Source: JBQKLI01 sp012798975 (GTDB lineage: Bacteria > Bacillota > Clostridia > Tissierellales > Peptoniphilaceae). From it: a DNA stretch of 34,411 nt. Below, in pieces: positions 16,874 to 24,095 of the stretch. The position numbers and the translations under genes were made by a program. Each line of letters begins with the position of its first letter. Within the stretch, counting starts at the first letter, position 1. The notes under the pieces were generated by a model. The model worked only from the letters and a program-made list of their open reading frames with translations. It had not been told where the DNA came from and searched no databases. The stretch covers positions 1-34,411 of the forward strand of contig NZ_JBQKLI010000021.1 in the NCBI RefSeq assembly GCF_052116305.1, written 5' to 3'.

Positions 16874-19800
16874 GCGATTCCTCCCTCGTCGTAGAGATAC
16901 TCATTGAGTTCGTCGACGATTTCTTCTAGTTTTTGATTAAAAATACTGTTGAATTTCTTATATCCGCCGGCTTCCGTAAATCTCTTATCTTCGTCGAAGG
17001 TCTGAATGTTGAATATGGATTCGTTTAGGATATACTTTTCGATACGGTCAAGCCAGTTCTTTTCCTTTTTTGTAAAGTCGTGTTTTTCTTTCAGTTTTCG
17101 AACAGCTTTTTTTACACGTTCTTCGTGACTGATAAGATGAGATCCTAAGGCCGCCTGTCGAATCAAAGTTATCAGGTCGACTGTAAGTTCTTCGTTTGTC
17201 ATTTTAGCTACAGCCGTATTTAGTTTCGTCGTTGTATAGCCTTCTTGATCTAAGAGGATTCTTAGTTTTTTCAGGTCTTCTCGTGTAAGGTCTTTCGGTT
17301 TTGTACAGATGATATTTATGGCTGCAATCTTATTTTCATTTTCTTTGATAAAGGCCGAAAATCTTTCTAAAAAGTCTTCTGGTTCTGTAATGCCATCGTC
17401 GTCATCATAGTCTTGACCTTTTTCTATAACCTTATCCTCTCCGCCATAAATGGGGATAAACCTCGTGTTTTTAGGCTCTGCTTTTTCTATCATCTTCACA
17501 AGGCTTTCATTTTCTATTAAGGTTTTTCCCGCCTCTTCTGGACTTAAAGCTTTTATACTTTGGACAAATTCTGCAGGTGTTTTCTTTGCGATCATTTCAA
17601 ACTCCCTCACAGAAGGTTCATTCATGTTATTGATTTTTCTTTGTAGTTTCCCTAAGATTTCTTCTTTATAGTAGCAGATTCTTTCTTTATTTTCTTCTAC
17701 AGGATCACTCAAAAGTTCCACAGAGTCTTTTAATTCGTCCATTAACTTGCTAATGGAGATATATGGATTTTGAACTCCCGGCTTCATAGTATTCACAGGA
17801 GACAGTGCTTTATAAATTCGAACCGGATCGTAAATATCGAAATGGGTCTTTCCTATTTTAGGGCAAAGTCTTGTGGCTCTTCCAAGCATTTGTTCAAAGA
17901 GTATTCTTGACTTGACTCTTCGTAAGAAGACGATCCTCGTGATCTCGGGCACGTCGATGCCTGTTGACAAGAGATCTACGGTAACTGCGATACTCGGATA
18001 CTGCTCGTTTTTAAAATGCTTAATTGCGTCCCGTATTCTCTTTTTGTTGCCATCCCCTGCTTTCCCTGTTATTTTCTGGATGGCGTCTTGGTGAACTTCT
18101 TGATCCGCATAGATTTCTCTTAGTATTTTTACGATAAGATCTGCGTGCATATCATTGACCGCATAGATCAATGTTTTTCCTTCTTCTCGATTATCCGGGT
18201 CGATATCTTTTGCGATTTCTCGAAGAACTGCATAGTTGAAGGATTCTACTATGATATCCTTATTGAATTTATCGATTCCATAAAGCACATCATCTTCTAA
18301 TTCTCCAGCGTTTTTAATTTCACCAGTGACAGGATCGACAACAGTTACTTTTGTTCCTGCCTTTAACTCAATTCCTTTTGTACTTAGTTTCGTGTTTAAT
18401 TTATGAGGAGCATCGTGATCGACTAAGTATCCATCGGTCACCGCTTGCCGATATGTATAAGTGTAAACAGGGTTTCCGAAGATTTCTGTGGTATGAAGGG
18501 CCGGGGTTGCTGTCAGTCCTATTTTCGTTCCGTTAAAATAGTCAATGACTGCCCGGTATTTACTTTGATAGTCTCTTTGGTCTCTAAAAAGATCTTCTTC
18601 CTCGGACATTTCTCTGTCTAATGTATATCCTCGATGAGCTTCGTCGATAATGATCAAGTCAAAGTCGGATACGGCCGGTTTTCGGTCTTCTTCGTTATAG
18701 AGGATTCTTTTAACCATGGACTGTACTGTAGCGACTTGAACGCGCATTTCTTTTTCGAAGGTACGGTCTTCTAATTCGTTGATATTATAGATCTCATTTA
18801 AAGTTAAAAGGTCAGCCAACCTTACTTCTTTAAACACATCCTGTGCTTGTTCGCCTAGAGATGTACGATCTACTAAAAATAGTATTCTTCGAAAACGATT
18901 TGTTTCTAAGAAACGATACATCATGCCAAGGATGGTTCTTGTCTTTCCTGTTCCTGTAGCCATCGCAAGAAGTATCGAAGTTTGTCCATTCAACACAGCT
19001 TTTTCTACTTCTTTGATCGCTTGGAGCTGATAGTCTCTTAGATTTAACCCGTCTTCGTTTGTAAGGAGATCATAAGGCAGCTCTTTAAGGTTTTGATTTC
19101 CTTCTTCGATATCTCTTTCTAACAACTCTTCAATCCCTGTTGGGCTAAACCAGTTGTGCAGGGCTTCCGGTGTATTCGTATTTTTTCTTAAATCTGTAAA
19201 CCAAACTCCAGATTTTGTTTCGAACTGTTTATTATAAGGTCGTCCATTAGTGGAGAACACAAAGGGAACTTTATATTTTCCCCAGCCTCCTTGCAGATAC
19301 TCCGTATCCGCATCTCGTACTCCTGCGGCATATTCTTTGCACTGATAATCTATAGTAGAGTAAATATCCTTGTTATATGCCTTTGCCTCTATCAAACCGA
19401 CCATTCGTTTGCCGATAAACAACGCATAGTCTACATAGTTATCGTTCCCATTCGCACCTTGAATCGGCCATTCAGCGATGGCTAAGTTGCGTCCTTTTTC
19501 CGGACGAGTTCCGTAAGAATGGCGCAGGTTTTCCGTATCTGCTTCCCACCCTACTTCCCGAAGCTGTTCGTCGATAATAAATCTTGTTTCGCTTTCATTT
19601 ATGGTTCTAAGTTTTGCAGCTTTCTTAGCCTGGCGAACCCTTTCTTTTCGGTCGATAGGAGAAGATTTTTCCGCTACCTTCTCTGCCTTTTCAACAAGCC
19701 GTTCTTCTCTCTTCGCTTCTTTTTCTTTATCTACCTTTAAAGTTTTACCTTCATCTACTGGCAATATGTATTCTTTCTTCCTATACTCCCAATCCCCGTA

Positions 19801-20163
19801 AGTCTGCATAAACCATTCCGCCAGGTCGTGGCTTAGTTTAAGAAGAATCTTATTTGCCTCTACATTTTCAAAGTTTTGATGAACAGCCTTGTTTCGATAT
19901 CTTCGAATATAGTGCAAGATATCGTTAATATCTTTAGAAAGTAATCCTTCTTTTTCCAATGTAGATATTTTTTGTACTGCTGTTGCATCTTCATAGATCT
20001 GAATATCATCGTACTTTATCATCAAATCTACGATAGTTTCCCCCATCATCCCAATCTTTATTAAGGACGAATTAGAATCGTTATATAAATATTTCTCAGC
20101 AAGTTTACCAAAATTTTCCAATGCTGGAAATTTGTCTTTTAAAAAATCAAAATTCGAATTCAT
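16870..20163 (-). CDS. hsdR: Type I restriction enzyme motor/nuclease subunit HsdR
   Basis: This 1097-residue protein of the EcoKI-like group has several regions in order. An N-terminal helical region (about 1-130, with YIRRYRNKAVHQNF) resembles DUF4145. A charged linker follows. The PD-(D/E)xK nuclease shows Asp245 in YVDYALFIGK and Glu259-Ala-Lys261 in GLIEAKA. The SF2 translocase has Walker A MATGTGKT (401-408), the DEAH box (507-510) and the later motif LLSTGIDVPEI with a GRATR arginine motif. A C-terminal helical part probably docks to HsdM. It cuts unmethylated DNA after ATP-driven translocation. The RBS GGAAGGAGGACTTC is strong. It is the first gene of hsdRMS and its own promoter lies just upstream. 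Confidence 0.96.
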   Translation of the reverse strand: MNSNFDFLKDKFPALENFGKLAEKYLYNDSNSSLIKIGMMGETIVDLMIKYDDIQIYEDATAVQKISTLEKEGLLSKDINDILHYIRRYRNKAVHQNFENVEANKILLKLSHDLAEWFMQTYGDWEYRKKEYILPVDEGKTLKVDKEKEAKREERLVEKAEKVAEKSSPIDRKERVRQAKKAAKLRTINESETRFIIDEQLREVGWEADTENLRHSYGTRPEKGRNLAIAEWPIQGANGNDNYVDYALFIGKRMVGLIEAKAYNKDIYSTIDYQCKEYAAGVRDADTEYLQGGWGKYKVPFVFSTNGRPYNKQFETKSGVWFTDLRKNTNTPEALHNWFSPTGIEELLERDIEEGNQNLKELPYDLLTNEDGLNLRDYQLQAIKEVEKAVLNGQTSILLAMATGTGKTRTILGMMYRFLETNRFRRILFLVDRTSLGEQAQDVFKEVRLADLLTLNEIYNINELEDRTFEKEMRVQVATVQSMVKRILYNEEDRKPAVSDFDLIIIDEAHRGYTLDREMSEEEDLFRDQRDYQSKYRAVIDYFNGTKIGLTATPALHTTEIFGNPVYTYTYRQAVTDGYLVDHDAPHKLNTKLSTKGIELKAGTKVTVVDPVTGEIKNAGELEDDVLYGIDKFNKDIIVESFNYAVLREIAKDIDPDNREEGKTLIYAVNDMHADLIVKILREIYADQEVHQDAIQKITGKAGDGNKKRIRDAIKHFKNEQYPSIAVTVDLLSTGIDVPEITRIVFLRRVKSRILFEQMLGRATRLCPKIGKTHFDIYDPVRIYKALSPVNTMKPGVQNPYISISKLMDELKDSVELLSDPVEENKERICYYKEEILGKLQRKINNMNEPSVREFEMIAKKTPAEFVQSIKALSPEEAGKTLIENESLVKMIEKAEPKNTRFIPIYGGEDKVIEKGQDYDDDDGITEPEDFLERFSAFIKENENKIAAINIICTKPKDLTREDLKKLRILLDQEGYTTTKLNTAVAKMTNEELTVDLITLIRQAALGSHLISHEERVKKAVRKLKEKHDFTKKEKNWLDRIEKYILNESIFNIQTFDEDKRFTEAGGYKKFNSIFNQKLEEIVDELNEYLYDEGGIA

Positions 20164-20198
20164 GAAGTCCTCCTTCCGAATAAAATATAGTTATGTTA

Positions 20199-20207
20199 AT
20201 TATATCA
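20199..20207 (-). promoter_or_regulatory. Extended -10 promoter element of the hsd operon
   Basis: The minus strand reads TGATATAAT, an extended -10 (TGn followed by a perfect TATAAT), about 35 bases upstream of the hsdR ATG. No good -35 hexamer stands at the normal distance, as is common for extended -10 promoters. Confidence 0.5.
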
Positions 20208-20320
20208 TAAGGAAGGGTTATCGGCTTATTTATAGGATTTTTAGGATCTATTGATAGCATCTCTTTTATATCATTTGTTCTCATTTTTTTAACTTTATGA
20301 CTTCTATATATTGTGAAATT

Positions 20321-20358
20321 AAAAAAGCGATAAAAGCAATACTCCCTTTTATCGCTTT
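20321..20358 (-). terminator. Rho-independent terminator of the RDD-alkC-lipoprotein operon
   Basis: The stem AAAGCGATAAAAG / CTTTTATCGCTTT has about a 10-base loop and is followed on the minus strand by a T run. It lies directly after the stop codon of the lipoprotein gene at 20365. Confidence 0.85.
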
Positions 20359-20364
20359 CACTTT

Positions 20365-20793
20365 CTATTCCCCTTGTATATAACTCTCAGGATCCAATAA
20401 TTTCTCATGCTGTTCTTTATCGAGTTCTAGGTTTACATTTGAAACTATTGGTACATTTTCCAATCTTGCTAGAGGATAGTTGGAATAGATATACATGTCT
20501 GCATTGACACCTCTTGTGGTGACGGCTTTGTAGTGATACTGAATTTCTGCATCTTCTGGAATTTCGCTATAGGCGCCGGGGGGATTTTCTTTTTCGACGC
20601 TTTCGGATACTAGCTCTACAATTCTATCGAGATCTTCTTTATCTGTTGTTTCTAGTATAAGCTGTTCCTTATTATCGTATACATAGATCACATCTTTCGG
20701 CGGGGGTTTTGGTTCTTCTTTTTTTCTGCCGCATCCTGCAGCTATTAAGAGTACAAACAAGACCATTGTGATTTTCCAAATATTTTTCTTCAT
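20365..20793 (-). CDS. Small lipoprotein, unknown function
   Basis: This 142-residue protein has a clear lipoprotein signal: a basic start, hydrophobic VLFVLLIAAG, and Cys21 in the lipobox IAAGC. The mature part begins with a Lys/Pro/Glu-rich linker (EEPKPPPKD), followed by an alpha/beta domain (YVYDNKEQLILETTDKEDLDRIVELV, YKAVTTRGVNADMYIYSNYP). The family was not recognised. The start lies three bases after the alkC stop, and an intrinsic terminator follows, so it is the last gene of a three-gene operon. It should be anchored on the outer face of the membrane, so a direct part in DNA repair is unlikely. Confidence 0.75.
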   Translation of the reverse strand: MKKNIWKITMVLFVLLIAAGCGRKKEEPKPPPKDVIYVYDNKEQLILETTDKEDLDRIVELVSESVEKENPPGAYSEIPEDAEIQYHYKAVTTRGVNADMYIYSNYPLARLENVPIVSNVNLELDKEQHEKLLDPESYIQGE

Positions 20794-20796
20794 GCT

Positions 20797-21549
20797 TTAA
20801 TCCTTTCTATTCTCTTCTTTTCGTTTTGTCCTTGAACCGTGTTTTATGATCCAGGCACATTCTTTCGAGGGCTCCTGACTCCAATCTTCTATAATTTCGT
20901 TAAATTTTTCTTTCTCTTCCCGATAGAGATCGTTGAGGTTATTCGCAACACTTTTCTGTACGGACTTATCCGGATCGTCTTTTAGATTTTCTAATATCTT
21001 CCTATATTCCGGGAAGTATTCTAAGGCGGTATAAAGCTTTTTTGCCCATGGAAGCCGGATCCGCATGGCCTCGCTGGAAAGACGGCGGACGTTTTGATTT
21101 GGATCCTCGCTCCACTGTGTAAGAATGGCTATGGTTTCTTCCGGATACTCTTTTACAAAGGGGCGGATAGCGAATTCTCCGGTGTGGCGTTTTGTAAGCT
21201 CTTTGATGAAGTTCATAGAGACTGTAAAATCATTTAATCCATACATTTCAACAAATTTTCCTATGGGCCAGAGCCAGTATCCTTCTGTAAACATCCCTAT
21301 ATTCGAAGGGAGCTCCGGTCCTAGTATTTTCGTAAAGATTTCAATACTTTGAGGATAGTCCAGATCTAGAACTTCCTTTAAGCTTTCCGCTATCAAAAGC
21401 TGCCGCTGTCCAAACTCCAATTTATCAATGTCCTTAGAGACTAATTCGATAAAGAGATCTCTGTTGAACTCAGGATACACCTGCTGGATTTTATCGCTAA
21501 GATTTTCTATATATTCTAAGTCGTAGTATTCTTTTAGTTTTTTTGCCAT
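20797..21549 (-). CDS. alkC: DNA alkylation repair protein, AlkC-like (HEAT repeats)
   Basis: This 250-residue HEAT-repeat protein carries the conserved stretch HTGEFAIRPFVKEYPEET, WSEDPNQNVRRLSSEAMRIR followed by LPWAKKL, and KSVANNLNDLYR, then a final WIIKHGSR. These match the AlkC/AlkD glycosylase family, and the NxxVRRLxSE-LPW pattern is nearest to AlkC. Such enzymes remove 3-methyladenine and other cationic alkylated bases without base flipping. I chose the ATG at 21549 because AAGGAGG stands just upstream; the frame is open 19 codons further, inside the RDD gene. The stop codon of that gene is part of this RBS (TAAGGAGG), so the two are coupled. Confidence 0.82.
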   Translation of the reverse strand: MAKKLKEYYDLEYIENLSDKIQQVYPEFNRDLFIELVSKDIDKLEFGQRQLLIAESLKEVLDLDYPQSIEIFTKILGPELPSNIGMFTEGYWLWPIGKFVEMYGLNDFTVSMNFIKELTKRHTGEFAIRPFVKEYPEETIAILTQWSEDPNQNVRRLSSEAMRIRLPWAKKLYTALEYFPEYRKILENLKDDPDKSVQKSVANNLNDLYREEKEKFNEIIEDWSQEPSKECAWIIKHGSRTKRKEENRKD

Positions 21550-21559
21550 GGCCGCCTCC

Positions 21560-22063
21560 TTAAGGACTGCTCTTTTCCACTCGGGTTTTCGCAAGTAGAT
21601 CGCCAATATGGCGCTGATCTTTCCGCCATAGTCTCATACCTAAGAGTAGAATTGCCGAAAGTGTTCCAAGATTCATAACGATGAGGGAAGCTGTATTAAA
21701 ATCATGATACATCCCATGAATAACCCCCATATGCCCCAGCTGCCAAGGAAGAAATTTTATAACATTTCGAAGAAGGGATGCTCCTGCCTTGTTCTTTGTT
21801 CGAAAAATCAAAGAAAGTCCTGCTTTCCGCTTTCCGATACTTCCGCCTTTATAGTCTAAAAAAGAAAAGATAAGGCAAATTGGGATTACGGAAGTAAATG
21901 CTGCAATCATCTGGGTCTGCAGCTCCGTATATTCCGGCATCTTTCCGATAATGATAAATATATAAATCAGGTTTAAGAGGAGAAGAGCGCCCAAGTATAT
22001 CAAGATCACAAGATAGTCTATAATCAGCTCTTTTATCGTTGCTTTAAAGGGGATTTTCTTCAT
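21560..22063 (-). CDS. RDD-family membrane protein
   Basis: This is a 167-residue integral membrane protein with about four hydrophobic segments (about residues 13-40, 48-68, 115-140 and nearby). The RDD pattern is in view: an N-terminal IIDYLVILIY, then DYKGGSIGKRKAGLSLI, and a late WRKDQRHIGDLLAKTRV. RDD proteins are poorly understood; some affect ion or proton homeostasis. RBS AAAAAGGAGACCC is upstream of the ATG. It is the first gene of the operon with alkC and the lipoprotein gene. The 430-base leader upstream carries the TTTCGTTGCA inverted repeats. Confidence 0.8.
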   Translation of the reverse strand: MKKIPFKATIKELIIDYLVILIYLGALLLLNLIYIFIIIGKMPEYTELQTQMIAAFTSVIPICLIFSFLDYKGGSIGKRKAGLSLIFRTKNKAGASLLRNVIKFLPWQLGHMGVIHGMYHDFNTASLIVMNLGTLSAILLLGMRLWRKDQRHIGDLLAKTRVEKSSP

Positions 22064-22205
22064 AATGGGTCTCCTTTTTTGTGGGAGTATGGATCAGTGT
22101 TTATACGATCTATTATCTATATTCCTAAAGAAATCCTGTTTTGTAGTGTTGGACCTTTTATAAGATTAATGAATAGATACCCTTTTTCCTGTGTCTTTCC
22201 ATAAT

Positions 22206-22229
22206 AAAAGAGCCCGTGCAGACTCTTTT
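22206..22229. terminator. Weak terminator-like hairpin
   Basis: AAAAGAG pairs with CTCTTTT around a 10-base loop. It lies in the 429-base gap between the SDR and RDD genes, and could act in either direction. Its role is uncertain. Confidence 0.4.
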
Positions 22230-22280
22230 GTTTCTTTCTATCTATTCTAAAACCTCTCTTCTGGATCTATCGCAGTATCG

Positions 22281-22447
22281 TTTGCAACGAAAAGCCTTTC
22301 GTTGCAAATACGCTGCAACGTAAAACTTCATTTATATTTTATTTTATTTTATTCCTATGACCTTAAAAACATCTATTTCAAGCCCTTCTTTCGCTGCACT
22401 TTTCGTTGCAACGCAAAAGCTTTCGTTTCATTTGCGTTGCAGCGAAA
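22281..22447. repeat. Cluster of TTTCGTTGCA inverted repeats
   Basis: A perfect 12-base inverted repeat TTTGCAACGAAA / TTTCGTTGCAAA (22281-22292 and 22297-22308, 4-base loop) is followed by GCTGCAACGTAAA near 22312. A second nest then covers 22389-22447: outer arms TTTCGCTGCA / TGCAGCGAAA, inner arms GCAACGCAAA / TTTGCGTTGC, and the palindrome CGTTGCAACG at 22404-22413. At least six copies of the same 10-base motif occur in both directions in about 170 bases. Confidence 0.8.
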
Positions 22448-22489
22448 AAACTCCCCTGGGTTTTTCAACATTTTCCAGAGGAGTTTTTT
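22445..22489 (-). terminator. Rho-independent terminator of the SDR gene
   Basis: The stem is AAAAAACTCCCCTGG with CCAGAGGAGTTTTTT (one mismatch), and it lies three bases after the SDR stop on the minus strand. It touches the outer arm of the TTTCGTTGCA repeat cluster. Confidence 0.85.
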
Positions 22490-22492
22490 AAT

Positions 22493-23248
22493 TTATGGTC
22501 GAAGTCCGCTTCCGCCTTGAAGGCTGATCGTTTCTCCTGTGATATAGTGTCCGTCGCTTGCTAAGAAGACAATTGTTTTTCCGATATCTTCTTTTGGATC
22601 GGCGAATCGTTTCATAGGAACGGCTTGGATCGTTTTTTCATAGAGTTCCGGATATTCTTCTTTCCACGCTTCAAGGCTTTCAGTCATGGCTAGAGGACAG
22701 ATTACATTTACGTTAATTCCGAACTCTCCCCATTCTGTAGCAGCCACTCGGGAAAGTCCTCGGATCCCTTCTTTCGCAGCGACATAGGAAGACTGTCCGT
22801 CTTTTCCTGAAATTCCCGCACCAGATGCAAATTTGATCACTGTTCCTTTGCTTTCTTTTAAATATGGAAAGGCTTCTTTCATAAGGAAGAAGGTACTATA
22901 AAGACCAGAGTTTATCGCAAGATCAAAATCTTCCTTGCTGTGTTCGATAAGCTTAAGTCCTGATTTCGAAGCTTGGGCATTGTTTACAATAAGGTTGATT
23001 TTCCCGAACTTCGAGATGGTTTCTTCCACAATTTTTTTCGCTGTTTCTTCTTTTGCTCCATCGCCTGCTACATAGAAAAGTTCCTGATCGTATTTCTCTT
23101 TAATCTTTTCTTGAGCCTTCTTAAGCGTCTCCTCTGTTCTTCCAGTGATCACTACTTGGGCCCCTTCTTCTACTAAAGCCTGAACAATACCGAAACCGAT
23201 TCCTTTTCCTCCGCCAGTTACGATAGCCGTTTTATCCTTTAATCTCAT
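22493..23248 (-). CDS. Short-chain dehydrogenase/reductase (FabG-like)
   Basis: This 251-residue classical SDR has the NAD(P)-binding TGGGKGIG (11-18), NNA (89-91, though the usual NNAG reads NNAQ), catalytic Ser142 in FASGAGISGKDG, and Tyr155-x-x-x-Lys159 in YVAAK. Arg37 in ITGR at the end of beta-strand 2 suggests NADPH use. The C-terminal GETISLQGGSG is typical of 2,4-dienoyl-CoA reductase and FabG relatives. The exact substrate cannot be told. RBS AAGGAGG is present, and a terminator follows the stop, so it is a single-gene unit. Confidence 0.88.
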   Translation of the reverse strand: MRLKDKTAIVTGGGKGIGFGIVQALVEEGAQVVITGRTEETLKKAQEKIKEKYDQELFYVAGDGAKEETAKKIVEETISKFGKINLIVNNAQASKSGLKLIEHSKEDFDLAINSGLYSTFFLMKEAFPYLKESKGTVIKFASGAGISGKDGQSSYVAAKEGIRGLSRVAATEWGEFGINVNVICPLAMTESLEAWKEEYPELYEKTIQAVPMKRFADPKEDIGKTIVFLASDGHYITGETISLQGGSGLRP

Positions 23249-23332
23249 AATCTCCTCCTTAAAATATCTTTTATATAATATACCCCCTTAAAAAGAGAAA
23301 GAATGCTACTCCTTCCCCTTTTTAAATCTTAT

Positions 23333-23500
23333 TTATTTTTTAGTTTTATCATTCGAAGAAGCTCCCAGCCCAGCTCCTAAAGCTACACCAATCCCTATTC
23401 CTATAGGTAGATTGTCCATCAGAAGCCCAATAACCACTCCGATACAAATTCCTATCGCCATTCCTGATCCATTAAAATCAAACTTTTTATCTTTATTCAT
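23333..23500 (-). CDS. Glycine-zipper small membrane protein (copy 1)
   Basis: This 55-residue protein begins MNKDKKFDFNGSG and contains a Gly-rich hydrophobic segment with GxxxG spacing (GMAIGICIGVVIGLL and IGIGIGVALGAGLGAS), ending in a Lys-rich tail. The ATG at 23500 has the RBS GAGGAGGTGAGC; the frame extends 10 codons upstream but without a better site. It is probably a small inner-membrane protein that oligomerises through its glycine zipper. It is paralogous to the protein at 25640-25834, and the two flank the MATE gene. The role is unknown. Confidence 0.75.
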   Translation of the reverse strand: MNKDKKFDFNGSGMAIGICIGVVIGLLMDNLPIGIGIGVALGAGLGASSNDKTKK

Positions 23501-23559
23501 AAGCTCACCTCCTCGGTTGTAAATCAACATACCTATCCACCGTAAGGTTGCCGACTGTT

Positions 23560-23637
23560 CCTAAGAAAATTTTAAGCAAAGCGAAAGAATTAACCTCCCT
23601 TACTGCCTTTTCCCTAACCCCTACAGTCTCTCTCTTT
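23560..23637. repeat. Intergenic repeat, copy 1 (CCTAAGAAAATTTT type)
   Basis: CCTAAGAAAATTTTAAGCAAAG, then TTACTGCCTTTTCCCTA and CTACAGTCTCTCTC, match the order of blocks at 23929-24000. It lies in the 595-base gap between the glycine-zipper gene and the MATE gene. Confidence 0.6.
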
Positions 23638-23666
23638 CTTTATTTATTACCCTTTTATACAGATAT

Positions 23667-23694
23667 AAAAAAGAGCCCTAAGGACTCTTTTTTT
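23667..23694. terminator. Bidirectional terminator-like hairpin
   Basis: AAAAAAGAG and CTCTTTTTTT pair around CCCTAAGGA. A and T runs on both sides allow action on either strand. It lies between the MATE gene and the glycine-zipper gene, both on the minus strand. Confidence 0.6.
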
Positions 23695-23913
23695 AAGCAT
23701 TCACGTTGTTATTGCTTTTCATTTCGTTTTTAAAAACTCATATCCACTCATTACCTTTTTTTACAAAATCCACTATACTTGTATCTTCTTATAGATTGTA
23801 ATAGCAGTCTCCCTCGCTAGAAAAGCAATAACTACGATTAATACAATTAGTGTATAGATAGTCTATTACCATCTATTCTTCAAACAAAAGCGACTCCTAT
23901 ATCAATACCTCTT

Positions 23914-24090
23914 ATGCTGCAAAGCAGCCCTAAGAAAATTTTTGAGCAAAGTTTTTTATCCTACTGCCTACTTCCTAGCTCCTACTCTCTCTTTTCCCTA
24001 GGTCGCAAAGCGATCCTGCCTGGGCTGCCTCAGCAATCCTGCCTGGGTGCCATAGGCGGCCCGCCTGGCCGACGCAGGTGTGCCGCCTAT
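23914..24090. repeat. Mosaic of small hairpins and GC-rich spacer repeats, including CCTAAGAAAATTTT copy 2
   Basis: Hairpins in order are GCTGC-AAA-GCAGC (23916-23928), TCGC-AAA-GCGA (24003-24013), GCTG-CCT-CAGC (24024-24034) and GCC-ATA-GGC (24049-24057), then the longer ATAGGCGGC / GCCGCCTAT (24052-24060, 24082-24090). The 11-base spacer TCCTGCCTGGG occurs twice (24014-24024 and 24037-24047). Copy 2 of the CCTAAGAAAATTTT block lies at 23929-24000. The part at 24001-24090 is strikingly GC-rich for this window and begins five bases after the MATE stop. Confidence 0.75.
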
Positions 24091-24095
24091 CCCTT

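Noticed and set aside
22281..24090. CRISPR array
   Set aside because: Repeats here are short, palindromic and irregularly spaced; there is no regular repeat-spacer pattern and no cas gene anywhere in the window.
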